Below, one piece after another: positions 23,310 to 34,016 of a stretch of DNA of 64,000 nucleotides. Under the pieces are notes generated by a model. It was given only the letters and a program-made list of their open reading frames with translations. It was not told the origin of the DNA and did no database searches. Made by a program: the position numbers and the translations under genes. Within the stretch, counting starts at the first letter, position 1. Every line of letters begins with the position of its first letter. This DNA is from Platanthera guangdongensis (taxonomy: Eukaryota > Streptophyta > Magnoliopsida > Asparagales > Orchidaceae). The DNA lies in assembly GCA_039583875.1 (NCBI GenBank), contig CM077153.1, forward strand, positions 67,588,482 through 67,652,481, written 5' to 3'.

Positions 23310-23848
23310 CACGGGTAGGGACACGGCCGTGTCCGTACCCGTGTCCCGCTTCCGCGAAACGGCCGTGGCGGTTTCCATGTCGATTCAATGCTTGACACGG
23401 GTAGGGACACGCCCGTGTCCCAACCCGTGTTCACATGACACGGCCGTGTGCCTGGCCGTGTCATTGGCCGTGTACTTCTCGGGTTGCATCTCGACACTTC
23501 TCGTCGAGCTCAACTCGACGCACACGGGTAGGGACACGGCCGTGTCACTACCCGTGTCCTTGGTGTCGACACAGCTCGACGATCTCGACACGGGTCGTCG
23601 AGCTCAACTCGACGCACACGGGTAGGCACACGGCCGTGTCCCTACCCGTGTCCCTAGGTGTCGACACAGCTCGACGATCTCGACACGGGTCGTCGAGCTC
23701 AACTCGACGCACACGGGTATGCACACGGCCGTGTCCCTACCCGTGTCCCTAGGTGTCGACACAGCTCGACGATCTCGACACTGGTCGTCGAGCTCAACTC
23801 GACGCACACGGGTAGGCACACGGCCGTGTCCTACCCGTGTCACTTCCT
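23310..23848. repeat. Element B U3 palindrome array with 95-bp tandem units
   Basis: ACACGGCCGTGT, GTGTCGACAC and TCGTCGAGCTCAACTCGACG recur. GTGTCGACACAGCTCGAC starts at 23563, 23658 and 23753, a 95-bp period. The array stops right next to the TATA box. A copy is at 31553-32093. Confidence 0.95.
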
Positions 23849-24061
23849 TTTTACACTGATTCTCCACTTCTCCACATGTGCAGTCCAATTCCCTGCACTC
23901 TCAGGACTCAAGTCAACCCTCCTGACTCAAAAACACACACACTAGGGGGCTAGAGCGATTCGGGACGTTACAAATCCTATAAACAAAATAAAAGATTTCG
24001 TCCCCGAAATCAGGCTTAGGTTGTGGGGAGAAGTGTATAACAGGAAATTTAACATATGCTT

Positions 24062-24256
24062 TTAAATAAAATTACCTTGAGCAAACAACTCCGGGTAGCG
24101 TTGCCGCATTAAATCCATTGGCTCCCAAGTGTACTCCTCCTTCCCATGATTCATCCATTGCACCTTCACTAAGGGAACACTTTTGCGGCGTAATGTTCTT
24201 GTCTCGCTGTCAACAATTCGTACCGGCTCTAGTCGCACAGTCCTATCTGATGCCAC
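24062..24256 (-). pseudogene. Element B chromodomain at the end of pol
   Basis: The 64-residue frame has RIVDSETRTLRRKSVPL, VKVQWMNHGKEEYTWEP and RQRYPELF, a complete Tekay-type chromodomain, ending in TAA at 24062. It overlaps the preceding integrase frame by about 28 bases, which points to a small indel near 24250. A chromodomain lets integrase bind methylated histone H3 and directs insertion to heterochromatin (known for chromoviruses). Confidence 0.9.
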
Positions 24257-24780
24257 GCACCATCAGTAGTGGGAATATACTGGTCGGGCCGCAACAGTGC
24301 TTTTCGAAGCGACGATACATGGAACACGTCGTGAAGATTTTCCAATTCCGGTGGTAACTCCAACCGATAGGCCAACGGGCCAATCCTTTCCAATATAGTA
24401 TAAGGCCCAACATACCTCGGCTGAGCTTTTTCACTCCACGCACCGCGAAACTCATGCATCGGCCGAATCTTAAGGAACACTTTTTCGCCCACTTGGAACT
24501 CCACCATCCGGTGCTTTTTATTGTAATACTTCGCCTGTCGACTTTGAGCCTCCAACATGCGATCCCGTATCAATCTGACCGCCGCATCAGTATCATCTAT
24601 GTATCCGTTTCCCAATGCCTTCGGATCTTCATCTTGTACCCAAGACAAGGGAGTCCTGCACCTTCTTCCATAAAGGGCTTCATGGGGCGCCATGCCGATG
24701 CTCGCCTGATGGCTATTATTATAGGAGAATTCCACTAGTGGCAAGAGCCTTTCCATGGCTCTCCTCTGTCCAACACACAT
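24229..24780 (-). pseudogene. Element B integrase, C-terminal region
   Basis: It contains FSYNNSHQASIGMAPHEALYGRRCRTPLSW and QAKYYNKKHRMVEF-type blocks, then the GPYTILERIGPLAYRL and LHDVFHVSSLRKAL signatures. It follows the frame with the catalytic D residues after a frameshift between 24784 and 24870 and leads into the chromodomain frame. Confidence 0.9.
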
Positions 24781-24783
24781 AAC

Positions 24784-25251
24784 TCAATAAATCCTCCAGT
24801 GTTCTGATGGTCCGCTCTGACTGCCCGTCCGTCTGTGGATGAAATGCGGTACTAAAGGTTGGGCGTGAGCCAAATACGCCTGTACCGCCTTCCACTCATT
24901 GGATGTAAACCGTCCATCCCGATCTGAAACAATTGTCTTGGGCACGCCATGATACCGTACAAATTGCTCCACAAAAAGGCGTACCAACACATCCACGTGT
25001 GCTTCCTTCTTCATTGGAATGAACCGGGCCACCTTTGTCAGTCGATCCACAATAACCCATACTGAATCATTCCCGGAGCGTGAGCGAGGTAGCCCATGGA
25101 CAAAGTCCATGGAGATATCCTCGAACTTCCATTCGGGGATGGGCAATGACTGCAACAAACCACCGGGACTCCTGCATTCAGCCTTCACTCTTTGGCAAGC
25201 TTCGCAATGTGTAACATAGTACCGACATCCTTCTTCATTCCCGGCCAACAC
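24784..25251 (-). pseudogene. Element B integrase, zinc finger end and catalytic core
   Basis: It starts in the zinc finger (CEACQRVKAECRSPGG), continues with catalytic D in ISMDFVHGLPRSRSG and D in IVSDRDGRFTSNEW. Near 24870 the frame is lost; the catalytic E region lies in another frame. The upstream break near 25250-25345 removes the join with 25325-25936. Confidence 0.9.
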
Positions 25252-25324
25252 ATGGTCTTTCGCAATCCGGCGTACATCTTAGCAATACCAGGGTGCACTG
25301 AATATTGAGAGGAATGTGCCTCTC

Positions 25325-25936
25325 TCAAGATATCCTCCCGAATTTTGCCGCCCTTGGGAATATAGAGTCGGCCACGAAAATAAATGAGGCGTCTTTGAGT
25401 ATGTACTCATCGGTGGTCCCATCTTCAATTGCCTTGATTGCCGGGGCCAAGGCCGCATCCATTCCTTGCTCTACCCGAATCCGGTCTCGGATATCACAAA
25501 CTATGCTCATGTTGGCCAAATACTCCGCATACTCTGCCGAAGGATCCTTGTATACTAGAGTAATTTCCATCTCCTCGATCATCCGAGCCAACTCCATGCT
25601 CATCAGCCGAGACTCTGGGCTAGAGCCTGGCACTTTTCTACTCAAGGCATCGGCTACCGAGTTCGCTTTCCCGGGGTGGTAGTTCATGGTGAACTCGTAG
25701 TCGCATAGAAATTCCAACCACCGTCGTTGCCTCAGGTTCAACTCCTTCTGAGTGTGAACATACTTCAAGTTTTTGTGATCGGAAAAGATCTCGCAGTGCA
25801 CGCCATATAAATAATGCCTCCAGACTTTCAAAGCGAACACCACTGCTCCCAACTCCAAATCATGAACCGGGTAATTAATTTCATGTTTCTTTAACTGCCT
25901 TGAAGCATATGCGATCACGTGCCCATGTTGCATCAA
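25325..25936 (-). pseudogene. Element B RNase H and start of integrase
   Basis: It carries the RNase H blocks [30 protein letters not shown] and [14 protein letters not shown], then [14 protein letters not shown]. The first RNase H aspartate (YTDAS) is at the end of the upstream frame; the two frames overlap at 25933-25936 and one base missing from a short G run (plus-strand C run near 25955) would explain the break. Confidence 0.92.
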
Positions 25937-27443
25937 TACCGCTCCATCCCTTGATATGAAGCGTCCGTGTAAACTTGAAATCCTTCCTTCCCCGACGGAA
26001 GTGCAAGGATGGGGGCGGAGGTAAGCCTATCCTTCAGCTCTTGAAATGCCGCTTCACATTGAGGTGTCCACTCAAATGGCACTCCCTTCTTCGTCAAGGA
26101 GGTAAGAGGAAGGGCAATCTTGGAGAATCCTTTCACGAACTTGCGGTAGTACCCAGCAAGTCCAAGAAAGCTTCGTACATCAGCCGCCGACTTCAAGGGC
26201 GACCACTCCTTCACGGCTCGCACCTTCGCTGGATCCACCGCTAATCCTGCTCCACTGATCACATGCCCCAAGAAGGCTACCTCCTTAAGCCAGAATTCAC
26301 ACTTGCTAAACTTGGCATACAAGGCATGTTCCTTCAATTTCTTCAAAACCAAGGTCAGGTGCTCGACATGCTCCTCCTCCGTCTTTGAGTAGACCAAGAT
26401 GTCGTCGATGAAAACTATGACGAAGATGTCCAAATATGGTTCAAACACCTTGTTCATCAAACTCATGAAGGCCGAAGGGGCATTTGTGAGCCCAAACGGC
26501 ATCACTGTGAACTCATACAAACCATATCTCGAACTGAAGGCTGTTTTCTGGATGTCCCCTTCTTGTATCCTCAACTGATAGTATCCGGAGCGCAAATCCA
26601 ATTTAGAAAACCAATGGGCTCCCACCAGTTGATCGAACAACTCATCGATCCGAGGTAGTGGGTAAGTGTTCCGTACCGTCAACCGATTGAGTTCCCGATA
26701 ATCTATGCACAATCGCAGGGTTCCATCCTTCTTCTTTACGAACAGCACAGGGGCTCCCCATGGTGATGAACTGGGGCGAACGAACCCTGAATCCACCAGT
26801 TCCTGCAATTGAACTCTAAACTCCGCGAGTTCTTTCGGAGCCATTCTGTACGGAGCCTTGGATACAGGCTTGGCACCTGGTACTAGATTGATCTGGAAGT
26901 CAACCTCTCTATGCGGAGGTAATCCTGGTAGCTTCTCAGGAAATACCTCAGGAAAATCCCGCACTACCCGTACATCCTTTAATTCCAACGCTGCTTCCTT
27001 CAACTCGAACCAGATCATGAAGACCTCATCCCCCTTCATATGAGCCTTTACAGCCTGAATAGAAGATAATATCATACGTGGCGCGAAGCCAATACCTTGG
27101 AAGATGACGTCAGAGTCTCCATGCCTCAAATAGATCCGCTTCTCCGCGCAGTCGATCCTCGCGAAGTGCCAGTCCAGCCATGCCATGCCCAAAATGATGT
27201 CAAACTCCGGCATCCTCAGAACCGTGGCCGGCGTATCAAAGGCCTTCCCATCAATAAATAACTCCAACTCGCACTTGGCGGTTGCGATCATCTCCGAGCC
27301 GTCCGGAAGGCGTACACGTCGGGCTATGCCAGTGAAGTACTGTACATCCCCCATGTCTTTTATGAAATCCTCGGACACAAAGGAGTGTGAGGCACCGGTA
27401 TCGAACAGCGCATAGGCTGTCTTCCCGCCAATAATCACGGTGC
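25933..27443 (-). pseudogene. Element B protease and reverse transcriptase
   Basis: The exon after the 95-base intron enters protease [13 protein letters not shown] near 27380. RT follows with [42 protein letters not shown] and an intact catalytic FIDDILVYS, then the connection and first RNase H residues. About 500 residues are open without stop, the best preserved gypsy pol segment of the window. Confidence 0.94.
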
Positions 27444-27538
27444 CTAAGTACCAATAACCAAAACTTATTGCTAGTGGCTAGTAAGTTCTAATCAATTCAA
27501 GCTAGATCATGCAAATATGTAAATTAATTAAATCATAC
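27444..27538 (-). other. Likely spliceosomal intron between gag and protease, element B
   Basis: On the minus strand the 95 AT-rich bases start GTATGATT and end TTGGTACTTAG. Joining the ends gives one frame, GAT GTG ATT GCA G|GC ACC GTG, running from Gag into protease. If kept, a TAA ends translation three codons in. Position and phase equal those of the element C intron at 13526-13599. Confidence 0.75.
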
Positions 27539-28700
27539 CTGCAATCACATCTTGTGGGTTCCGTTCCTGCGCCATGTCAAGCGCGTACACCTGATCCCGG
27601 GCTGGTCCGGGGTTTCCTCTTGGCGGTCCTCGTCCTCGACCGCGCATATATCCTCGCCCTCGTGGAGCTGCTGGAGGGAGAGCAGGAGGGAGAGCAGGAG
27701 GGAGAGCAGGAGGGGCGTTCCCATATAGTTGCGGGCAAAAACGCCGGATGTGGCCCGGCTGGTTGCATTCGAAGCACACCAGACCACGCCGCCCTTCCGG
27801 TTGTTGGAATCGCTGAGGCTGTGGGGGTGGAGGCAACGCAGGCGGCTGCGGAACTGGATGCTCCACCCTATAGTTTCGGTGGACACGCCCTCCACCTCTT
27901 TGATAACCTCTTCCTCCTCTGAAGTCCCGTCTCCTTCTATTACTTGGGCCGGCTTCCATCACGTCCTCCGCAGGCCTCTTGCTACATCCCATGTGGTCTG
28001 CCTCCAATCTTTTCGCCATATCAATGATCTCCGCCAAGCTACCATCCGCTATAAACAAAAGGGACTGCCTTAGGGGATCTCGCAGCCCTTTATAGAAGCG
28101 CTTGGCATAACCTCTGTCATCCAACTCATAAGAGTCCGCAAACCTTGCGAGATGCTGGAATTCCCGCTGGTATTCTGTAACCGACTTTGATCCCTGCTTT
28201 AATAGAAGGAACCTCTGCTCAAGCTCATCTCGGCCGATGTAGGGATAAAGTGCTCCAAGAAAACACCCGAGAATTCACTCCAACTTATCTCTGTGTAGAT
28301 CCGGCCTTGGAAGGTAGAGCCCATGAGGGACTTCCACCACCTCTTCGCATGTAAGTCCAAGACGGACACTGCCAATGTCACTGCCATGTTGGCTGGGCAA
28401 CGGATACCGGCCAACAACTCCTGTATCGTGTCTAGCCATTCCTCTGTACGTACGGCTGACTCCGTCCCCAGGTAGACGGGAGGGAGAGAGCCCGGAAGGT
28501 GCTCAGCCAGTTGGAGCTCGGGGCCTGTTGTTGCACCGGAGCCTGCTGAGCCTTAAAAGCATCCAGAATGGCGGTGAGCGTCTGCCCCAACTCAGACTGT
28601 TGGAACTGAGTGGGTATGGGAGGGGTAAGAGTACCCCCCGTCGGCTCAACATGCAGTGGAACCTACACATACACGACAAATTTGTGGTCAGGTTGGCTAA
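27528..28700 (-). pseudogene. Element B gag
   Basis: The gag reading crosses frames near 28525 and 28235; in order it has a Gln-rich N-terminal stretch, the AEHLPGSLPPVYLG block, a Retrotrans_gag core (MAVTLAVSVLDLHAKRWW, EFLEHF-like), YAKRFYKGLRDPLRQ, and a zinc knuckle CFECNQPGHIRRFC, followed by an Arg/Gly/Pro-rich tail with a repeated ALPPALPP run. Its stop at 27528 lies in the intron. The exact start could not be fixed. Confidence 0.88.
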
Positions 28701-28843
28701 ACTTAAGGTCAAAGTTGGACAACTTAATGTGAATTACATATGGGCACACCACTGCTTCCGCTAAGTCAGTTTGTCCCCAAACTGACTAACCAAACGGGGG
28801 TGGCACCATTGTTGAATGACTTCTTAGTTGAGATCGTGGCAAA

Positions 28844-28852
28844 CTGATACCA
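28844..28852 (-). other. Element B primer-binding site
   Basis: TGGTATCAG begins two bases inside the 5' LTR and matches nine bases of initiator tRNA-Met; the next bases (TTTGCC) do not match. Confidence 0.7.
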
Positions 28853-29505
28853 TTTGTAAGACCCCCCCTCCCGGATCCCAAAACACGGCACGAAGGGGGA
28901 GTCTTATGCCCGGAACAGCCGCCTTGCGGTAGCATTAGCACACGGGCTAACCTGTACCACAAGACGCCTATCCCGCCGGCTACAACCATATCAATGTACA
29001 TGCCAACCCAACCAAATAAGTAAACCAAACAGAAGTCAAATCCACATTAAGTTATATAAAGTCCAAATACATCAATAAAGAGAAGCTAAAACATGCTTCT
29101 ACTATATATCAGAGTACAGCTAAACATTGCCCCAAACGGGCTACATCAGAGTAATCAAAACTAACATCAGTAACAGACGGTATCGACGGCACCGTCACAT
29201 CAGGCCCTGTCGTCCTGGCCTGGCTGTCCTGCTGCGTAATCTGCGGCTGCTCTACCTGTGGCGTGACCTCCTAAAAAGGAAGACGTAGCAACCGTTAGTC
29301 GAAACGACTAAGTGGTTTCACATCCGCTCCCCCGGCGACTCCTCGGCACCGGGCGGAGAAAGAGAAACAAGGGTATAATATATAGCAGTAAGTATAAAAG
29401 TACAATCAGGTGACAAGGTACATGAGTATCAATGTATAACTAGCAGTTCTACAAAAGCTATCAAGGTATAATAACAAGTGTAAGAAAGCTACAGCAGGAA
29501 AGTAA

Positions 29506-29605
29506 CTTAACTTATAAGAATGCCCATACAAACTTATAAGTTAAGGATCGGGTTACATAAAGTAACTCATCGTATAAGAGTGCCCATACAAACTTATACG
29601 ATGAG
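29506..29605 (-). ncRNA. Twin hairpins, element B 5' LTR (in the genomic RNA leader)
   Basis: Same structure as 21268-21367: arms 29506-29518/29533-29545 and 29566-29578/29593-29605. This is the copy that would be transcribed at the start of the full-length RNA. Confidence 0.8.
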
Positions 29606-31534
29606 GATCTTGTTGTGCAATGAAATGCTATGAATGCTATGCAATGACTCACCCATGCACACCCATGCAATTGCTATGTCGACACAGACTGTAGTTCCCA
29701 CTTTTCGAGCAGGTAGCTAACCTCTCAGGCATCAGCCGCCGTGGCCAGGCGGTGACAGTAGAACGGGCACTTCTACTACTAGGCGGGTATCACACTACTT
29801 CACCTAGGCCTCCGTACGCCTCAACGCTAAGAACACAACAGCGGAGCCCATGCGTACTATGGCCCAGCGGGGTCTTGGGTAGATGTGCACCAAGAACACA
29901 GCCCGAACTGGCCTTGCGTGACCCGGAAGGGGCCTCGGAAGAAAGCACGAGGACACAGCCCAACCGTTCACATGGTCGGAGGGGCCTCGGGAAGTGAACA
30001 CCGAGGACACAGCCCAAACCGACCAAGTCTAACTGCCAACTCCCGTCGGTGTGACGACTGGCGAGCCCGTAGACCTGCCACACTATCCTTAACCCGGGAT
30101 TACGACACCGTGTGTCGACTCACACCACATGCAAACACCATATCAACACAACATGGAAGGGGCCTCGGAAGTAAACACGAGGGCACAACCCAACCATCCA
30201 TCCGCACCTTATCTCAACACAACCAAACAAGTGGCGGTCAACACCGCACTTACGAACTTACACAATACTACCCGTAGGGAGACAACGCTCTAAGTATTGG
30301 TCCACTAGACTCATTTCATTAGTCAAACATATCCATGGCCATGGTCTATTCATCTATATGACTTCCCAAATGATGACAATGTAAAATAACGTAATGCGCA
30401 TATAAGATCTATCACATCATCCTTTTTAGTAATATCATAACTTAAACATGAAGTGTACCATATTCAATCTTCCAATTCCTACCAGTTCAATTCTTTTAAA
30501 CAAGTTTGTTTCACAATTTGGTAATATGAAATATGATTAATAAGATACTTCAATCACACAACAAATGATTAATCATAAGGGTTCATCCAAGGCAAGTATC
30601 TTGCATTAATAATTTCACCGAAACAAAATCCATTTTTCCATTAAGCCCAGAATTTAGGCGCAGGTTGAATCTGGTCAGCAACTTCGACCGGAGATTCCCG
30701 AGGCTACAGGAATCCGGTGAAGTCGTGTAACCCCTCGATGGAAAGGTATTTCCATGGACTACATCTTTCATATTCAGAGCTCAACCCAGATTTAACATTA
30801 TCCTATTTGAAATCGGACTTGAAGTCCGCTGCGTACAGAACACAGTTTCTGCATGCAGGATTTATTAAACACCATTTTCGTTTGGATTTTCCCGTGGCTA
30901 CAGACTTCGCTAGAAGTCGTGCAACCACTCGTTGGAAAGGTATTTTCTAGGGCTTCAACTTTCGTGTTTAGTCAAAAGCCCAGATCTGACCATAATACAC
31001 TTAAAAATGGTCACGAAGTTCGCTGCGCGCAGAATACAGATTCTGCACGCATCTTAAGGCGGAATGAACGACATCGGTTCATCTTCCTCCTCAAGGCGAT
31101 CTTCCAAAAATCATTCCAGAAAACCTCCTCCCTTATTCACCCTCAAGAGGCCAAAACCCTTCACGAAACCATCCCTTATCATCCATTGAAAAAGGGGCGT
31201 GGTTGAAGAGATCTAAAACCTAAGACACAAGTCTTAGCATGACCTTTCCTAGAAAACTCCTCCTCACCATCAAGACTCTCTTGAGTCGATGTCTCGCCTA
31301 GGAAAATACTATAGATCTAGCACCAAGGGAGAGGGTAGGAAACTCACGTTGGCTCCAGCGGTACCACCATTTCTCGCCATGGATCGCGTAGTTCTCCTCG
31401 GCGGCATCTTCTCTTTCACGGCGATGGCGGATCTCCTTCGGTAGGACTTGCTCCTGCAGTTTTCCCTCTCACAGGGGTTCTCACTGGAAATAGGGGATGA
31501 AAAGAGCATGAAAACGGCTAGGGTTTTCTGTCCC

Positions 31535-32093
31535 TTATATAAATAAAATATGACACGGGTAGGGACACGGCCGTGTCCGTACCCGTGTCCCGCTTCCGCG
31601 AAACGGCCGTGGCGGTTTCCATGTCGATTCAATGCTTGACACGGGTAGGGACACGCCCGTGTCCCAACCCGTGTTCACATGACACGGCCGTGTGCCTGGC
31701 CGTGTCATTGGCCGTGTACTTCTCGGGTTGCATCTCGACACTTCTCGTCGAGCTCAACTCGACGCACACGGGTAGGGACACGGCCGTGTCACTACCCGTG
31801 TCCCTTGGTGTCGACACAGCTCGACGATCTCGACACGGGTCGTCGAGCTCAACTCGACGCACACGGGTAGGCACACGGCCGTGTCCCTACCCGTGTCCCT
31901 AGGTGTCGACACAGCTCGACGATCTCGACACGGGTCGTCGAGCTCAACTCGACGCACACGGGTATGCACACGGCCGTGTCCCTACCCGTGTCCCTAGGTG
32001 TCGACACAGCTCGACGATCTCGACACTGGTCGTCGAGCTCAACTCGACGCACACGGGTAGGCACACGGCCGTGTCCCTACCCGTGTCACTTCC
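31535..32093 (-). promoter_or_regulatory. Element B promoter: palindrome array followed by TATA box
   Basis: On the minus strand the array (32093-31553, 95-bp units) runs directly into ATTTATATAAGGG at 31544-31532. This copy drives the full-length transcript. Confidence 0.7.
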
Positions 32094-32222
32094 TTTTTAC
32101 ACTGATTCTCCACTTCTCCACATGTGCAGTCCAATTCCCTGCACTCTCAGGACTCAAGTCAACCCTCCTGACTCAAAACACACACACTAGGGGGCTAGAG
32201 CGATTCGGGACGTTACACTCTT

Positions 32223-32954
32223 ACTGTCCACTCTACATCCAGCATAGTCTGCATCTGAGTATCCAGTTAACTCAAACTCTGACTCTACAGGATACCAGAG
32301 TCCTAGATTAGGACAACTCTTTATATATCTCAAAATTGTTTTTAAGAAAATAAGGTGAGATTCTTTAGGGTTCACTTGGAACCTAGCACAAAGACATGTA
32401 ACAAACATGATATCAGGCCTGCTAGCTGTTAGGTATAATAGGGATCCAACAATTGCCCTATAAAGCTTCTGATCTACAGGTTTCCCTGCTGCATCATAAT
32501 CCACAACAGCATTGGTTGCCATAGGTGTTTTCATTCCTGAAGCATCACCCATCCAAAACTTCTTAATAAGCTCTTTAGCATACTTAGCTTGGGAGAGGAA
32601 GATACCATCAGGGAGCTGTTTCACTTGGAGACTAAGAAAGTAGGAAAGCTCACCCATGCTACTAATCTCAAATTTGGAATGCATGAGGTCAGCAAACCTC
32701 TTGCATAATTTGGGATCAGTAGACCCAAAGATGATGTCATCCACATATATTTGTACTAACAAGATTTGGTCCTTATGACGTCTAGTGAAAAGAGTTTTAT
32801 CTATGGTTCCTCTTGTAAATTTATGCTCTAAAAGAAAGCTTGCTAAGGTCTCATACCAAGCTCTTGGAGCTTGCTTTAAACCATAGAGAGCTTTATGCAG
32901 TTTAAATACAAAAGAGGGTTGAGTTAGAGAGATAAAACCTGTAGGTTGTTCCAC
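32223..32954 (-). pseudogene. Element A reverse transcriptase C-terminal part and start of RNase H
   Basis: It shows [17 protein letters not shown], the catalytic [42 protein letters not shown] and the RNase H start GYSDADYAGC, all copia signatures. Element B cuts it at TSD CTCTT; RNase H resumes at 20615. Upstream, a TAA separates it from 32967-33233. Confidence 0.93.
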
Positions 32955-32966
32955 ATAAACCTCTTC

Positions 32967-33233
32967 TTAAAGCACTCCATTCAAAAAAGCACTCTTGACA
33001 TCCATTTGGAAAACTTTGAATCTCCTGTGAGCTGCATAGGCAAGGAATATTCTTATGGCCTCTAACCATGCAACATGGGCAAAGGTTTGGTCATAGTCAA
33101 TTCCTTCCTCTTGCCTGTAGCCTTGAGCAACAAGCCTAGCCTTGTTTCTCAATATGTTCCCTTGAGCATCTAGCTTATTTCTGTAGACCCATTTGGTTCC
33201 AATAACTGGGTAGTTATGAGGTCTTGGAACCAA
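32967..33233 (-). pseudogene. Element A reverse transcriptase N-terminal part
   Basis: It carries [34 protein letters not shown] and [13 protein letters not shown], the start of copia RT. It is bounded by in-frame stops, TAA at 32967 and TAG at 33258 just upstream. Confidence 0.92.
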
Positions 33234-33257
33234 ATCCCAAACTCTACATCTTTCAAA

Positions 33258-33620
33258 CTAATTTAGTTCCTCTTGCATTGCAATGATCCAGTGGGGATCT
33301 TGCTCAGCTTCATGGATGGAGAGAGGTTCAATTTGAGAGAGAAAACAAGCATGCATCAAGTCTTGGTTGAGTTGATGCCTTGCCTGTACACCTACTGAAA
33401 TGTCTCCAATCACTTGAGATCTGGGGTGATCTCTAAGTGTGATAAGATCAGTTGGTGGAGTTTGTTTAGCAACAACTTCTGTAATTAATTCCTCTTGAGG
33501 AATATTATTAGCTGTTGAGGGGAGTTCAGCCACTTCCACTTGAATCTCTTCTTCAATGTCTTCAGCAACCTGTGGAGAAGGATGGGTTGATACCTCTTGG
33601 GTAAGGTTTAGTCCATCCAT
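33258..33620 (-). pseudogene. Element A integrase-RT linker
   Basis: An acidic linker (EDIEEEIQVEVAEL) leads to LRDHPRSQVIGD, CFLSQIEPLSIHEAE and WIIAMQEELN, the usual block just before copia RT. It ends in TAG where the family has Gln before Phe (CAG expected). A TAA at 33633-33635 separates it from integrase. Confidence 0.88.
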
Positions 33621-33632
33621 AGACTCACACAG

Positions 33633-34016
33633 TTATGGAACCTGCAAAGAGCTATTGGTAGAAATCTCTTTCTCCTTATAAGACATGTTAGCTTCATCAA
33701 AAGATATATGGACTGACTCTTCAATTTTAAGAGTGGATTTATTGAAAACCCTATAGGCCTTGCTTACTTGGGAGTATCCTAGAAAAATCCCTTCTTCAGC
33801 ATTAGCCTCAAACTTTCTAATGTATCTTTTGTTGTTTGTGTGAATATAGCATATACAACCCAAAACTTTAAAATATGTGATTTTAGGTTTCTTCCCTTTA
33901 AGCAATTCATAAGGGGTCTTATTTTTCAGCTTATGTATAAGGCTTCTATTCAGGACATAGTTAGCAGTGTTTACAGCTTCTGCCCAAAAGGATAGAGGCA
34001 TGTAAGCATCTGCCAA
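33633..34016 (-). pseudogene. Element A integrase C-terminal part
   Basis: It has [43 protein letters not shown] and [19 protein letters not shown], the copia integrase C-terminal set. A frameshift near 34010 separates it from the catalytic core. Confidence 0.92.

Larger units (their letters stand above)
20616..23972 (-). repeat. Element B 3' LTR
   Basis: Low-coordinate side is U5/R with twin hairpins (21268-21367); U3 begins at 23972. The order on the minus strand is palindrome array, TATA, then a leader of over 2.6 kb, unusually long. Short ORFs in it (for example near 21514-21845) are not supported. Confidence 0.96.
20616..32217 (-). mobile_element. Element B: young Tekay-type Ty3/gypsy chromovirus
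   Basis: LTRs of 3357 and 3363 bp (20616-23972, 28855-32217) start TGTAAGACC and end ACGTTACA. The perfect TSD CTCTT lies at 20611-20615 and 32218-32222. The internal region of 4882 bp encodes gag, protease, RT, RNase H, integrase and chromodomain on the minus strand. All LTR differences I could find are single-base changes in homopolymer length, so insertion is very recent. Internal frameshifts also fall in short runs and may be sequencing errors. Confidence 0.96.
28855..32217 (-). repeat. Element B 5' LTR
   Basis: It is nearly identical to 20616-23972. Twin hairpins are at 29506-29605, TATA at 31535-31544 and the U3 array at 31553-32093. Confidence 0.97.

Noticed and set aside
23173..23945. 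ORFs on both strands rich in RPCPYPC/TRVGT repeats, also at 31309-32190
   Set aside because: They come from the 95-bp palindrome array of the B LTR and change frame at each unit.
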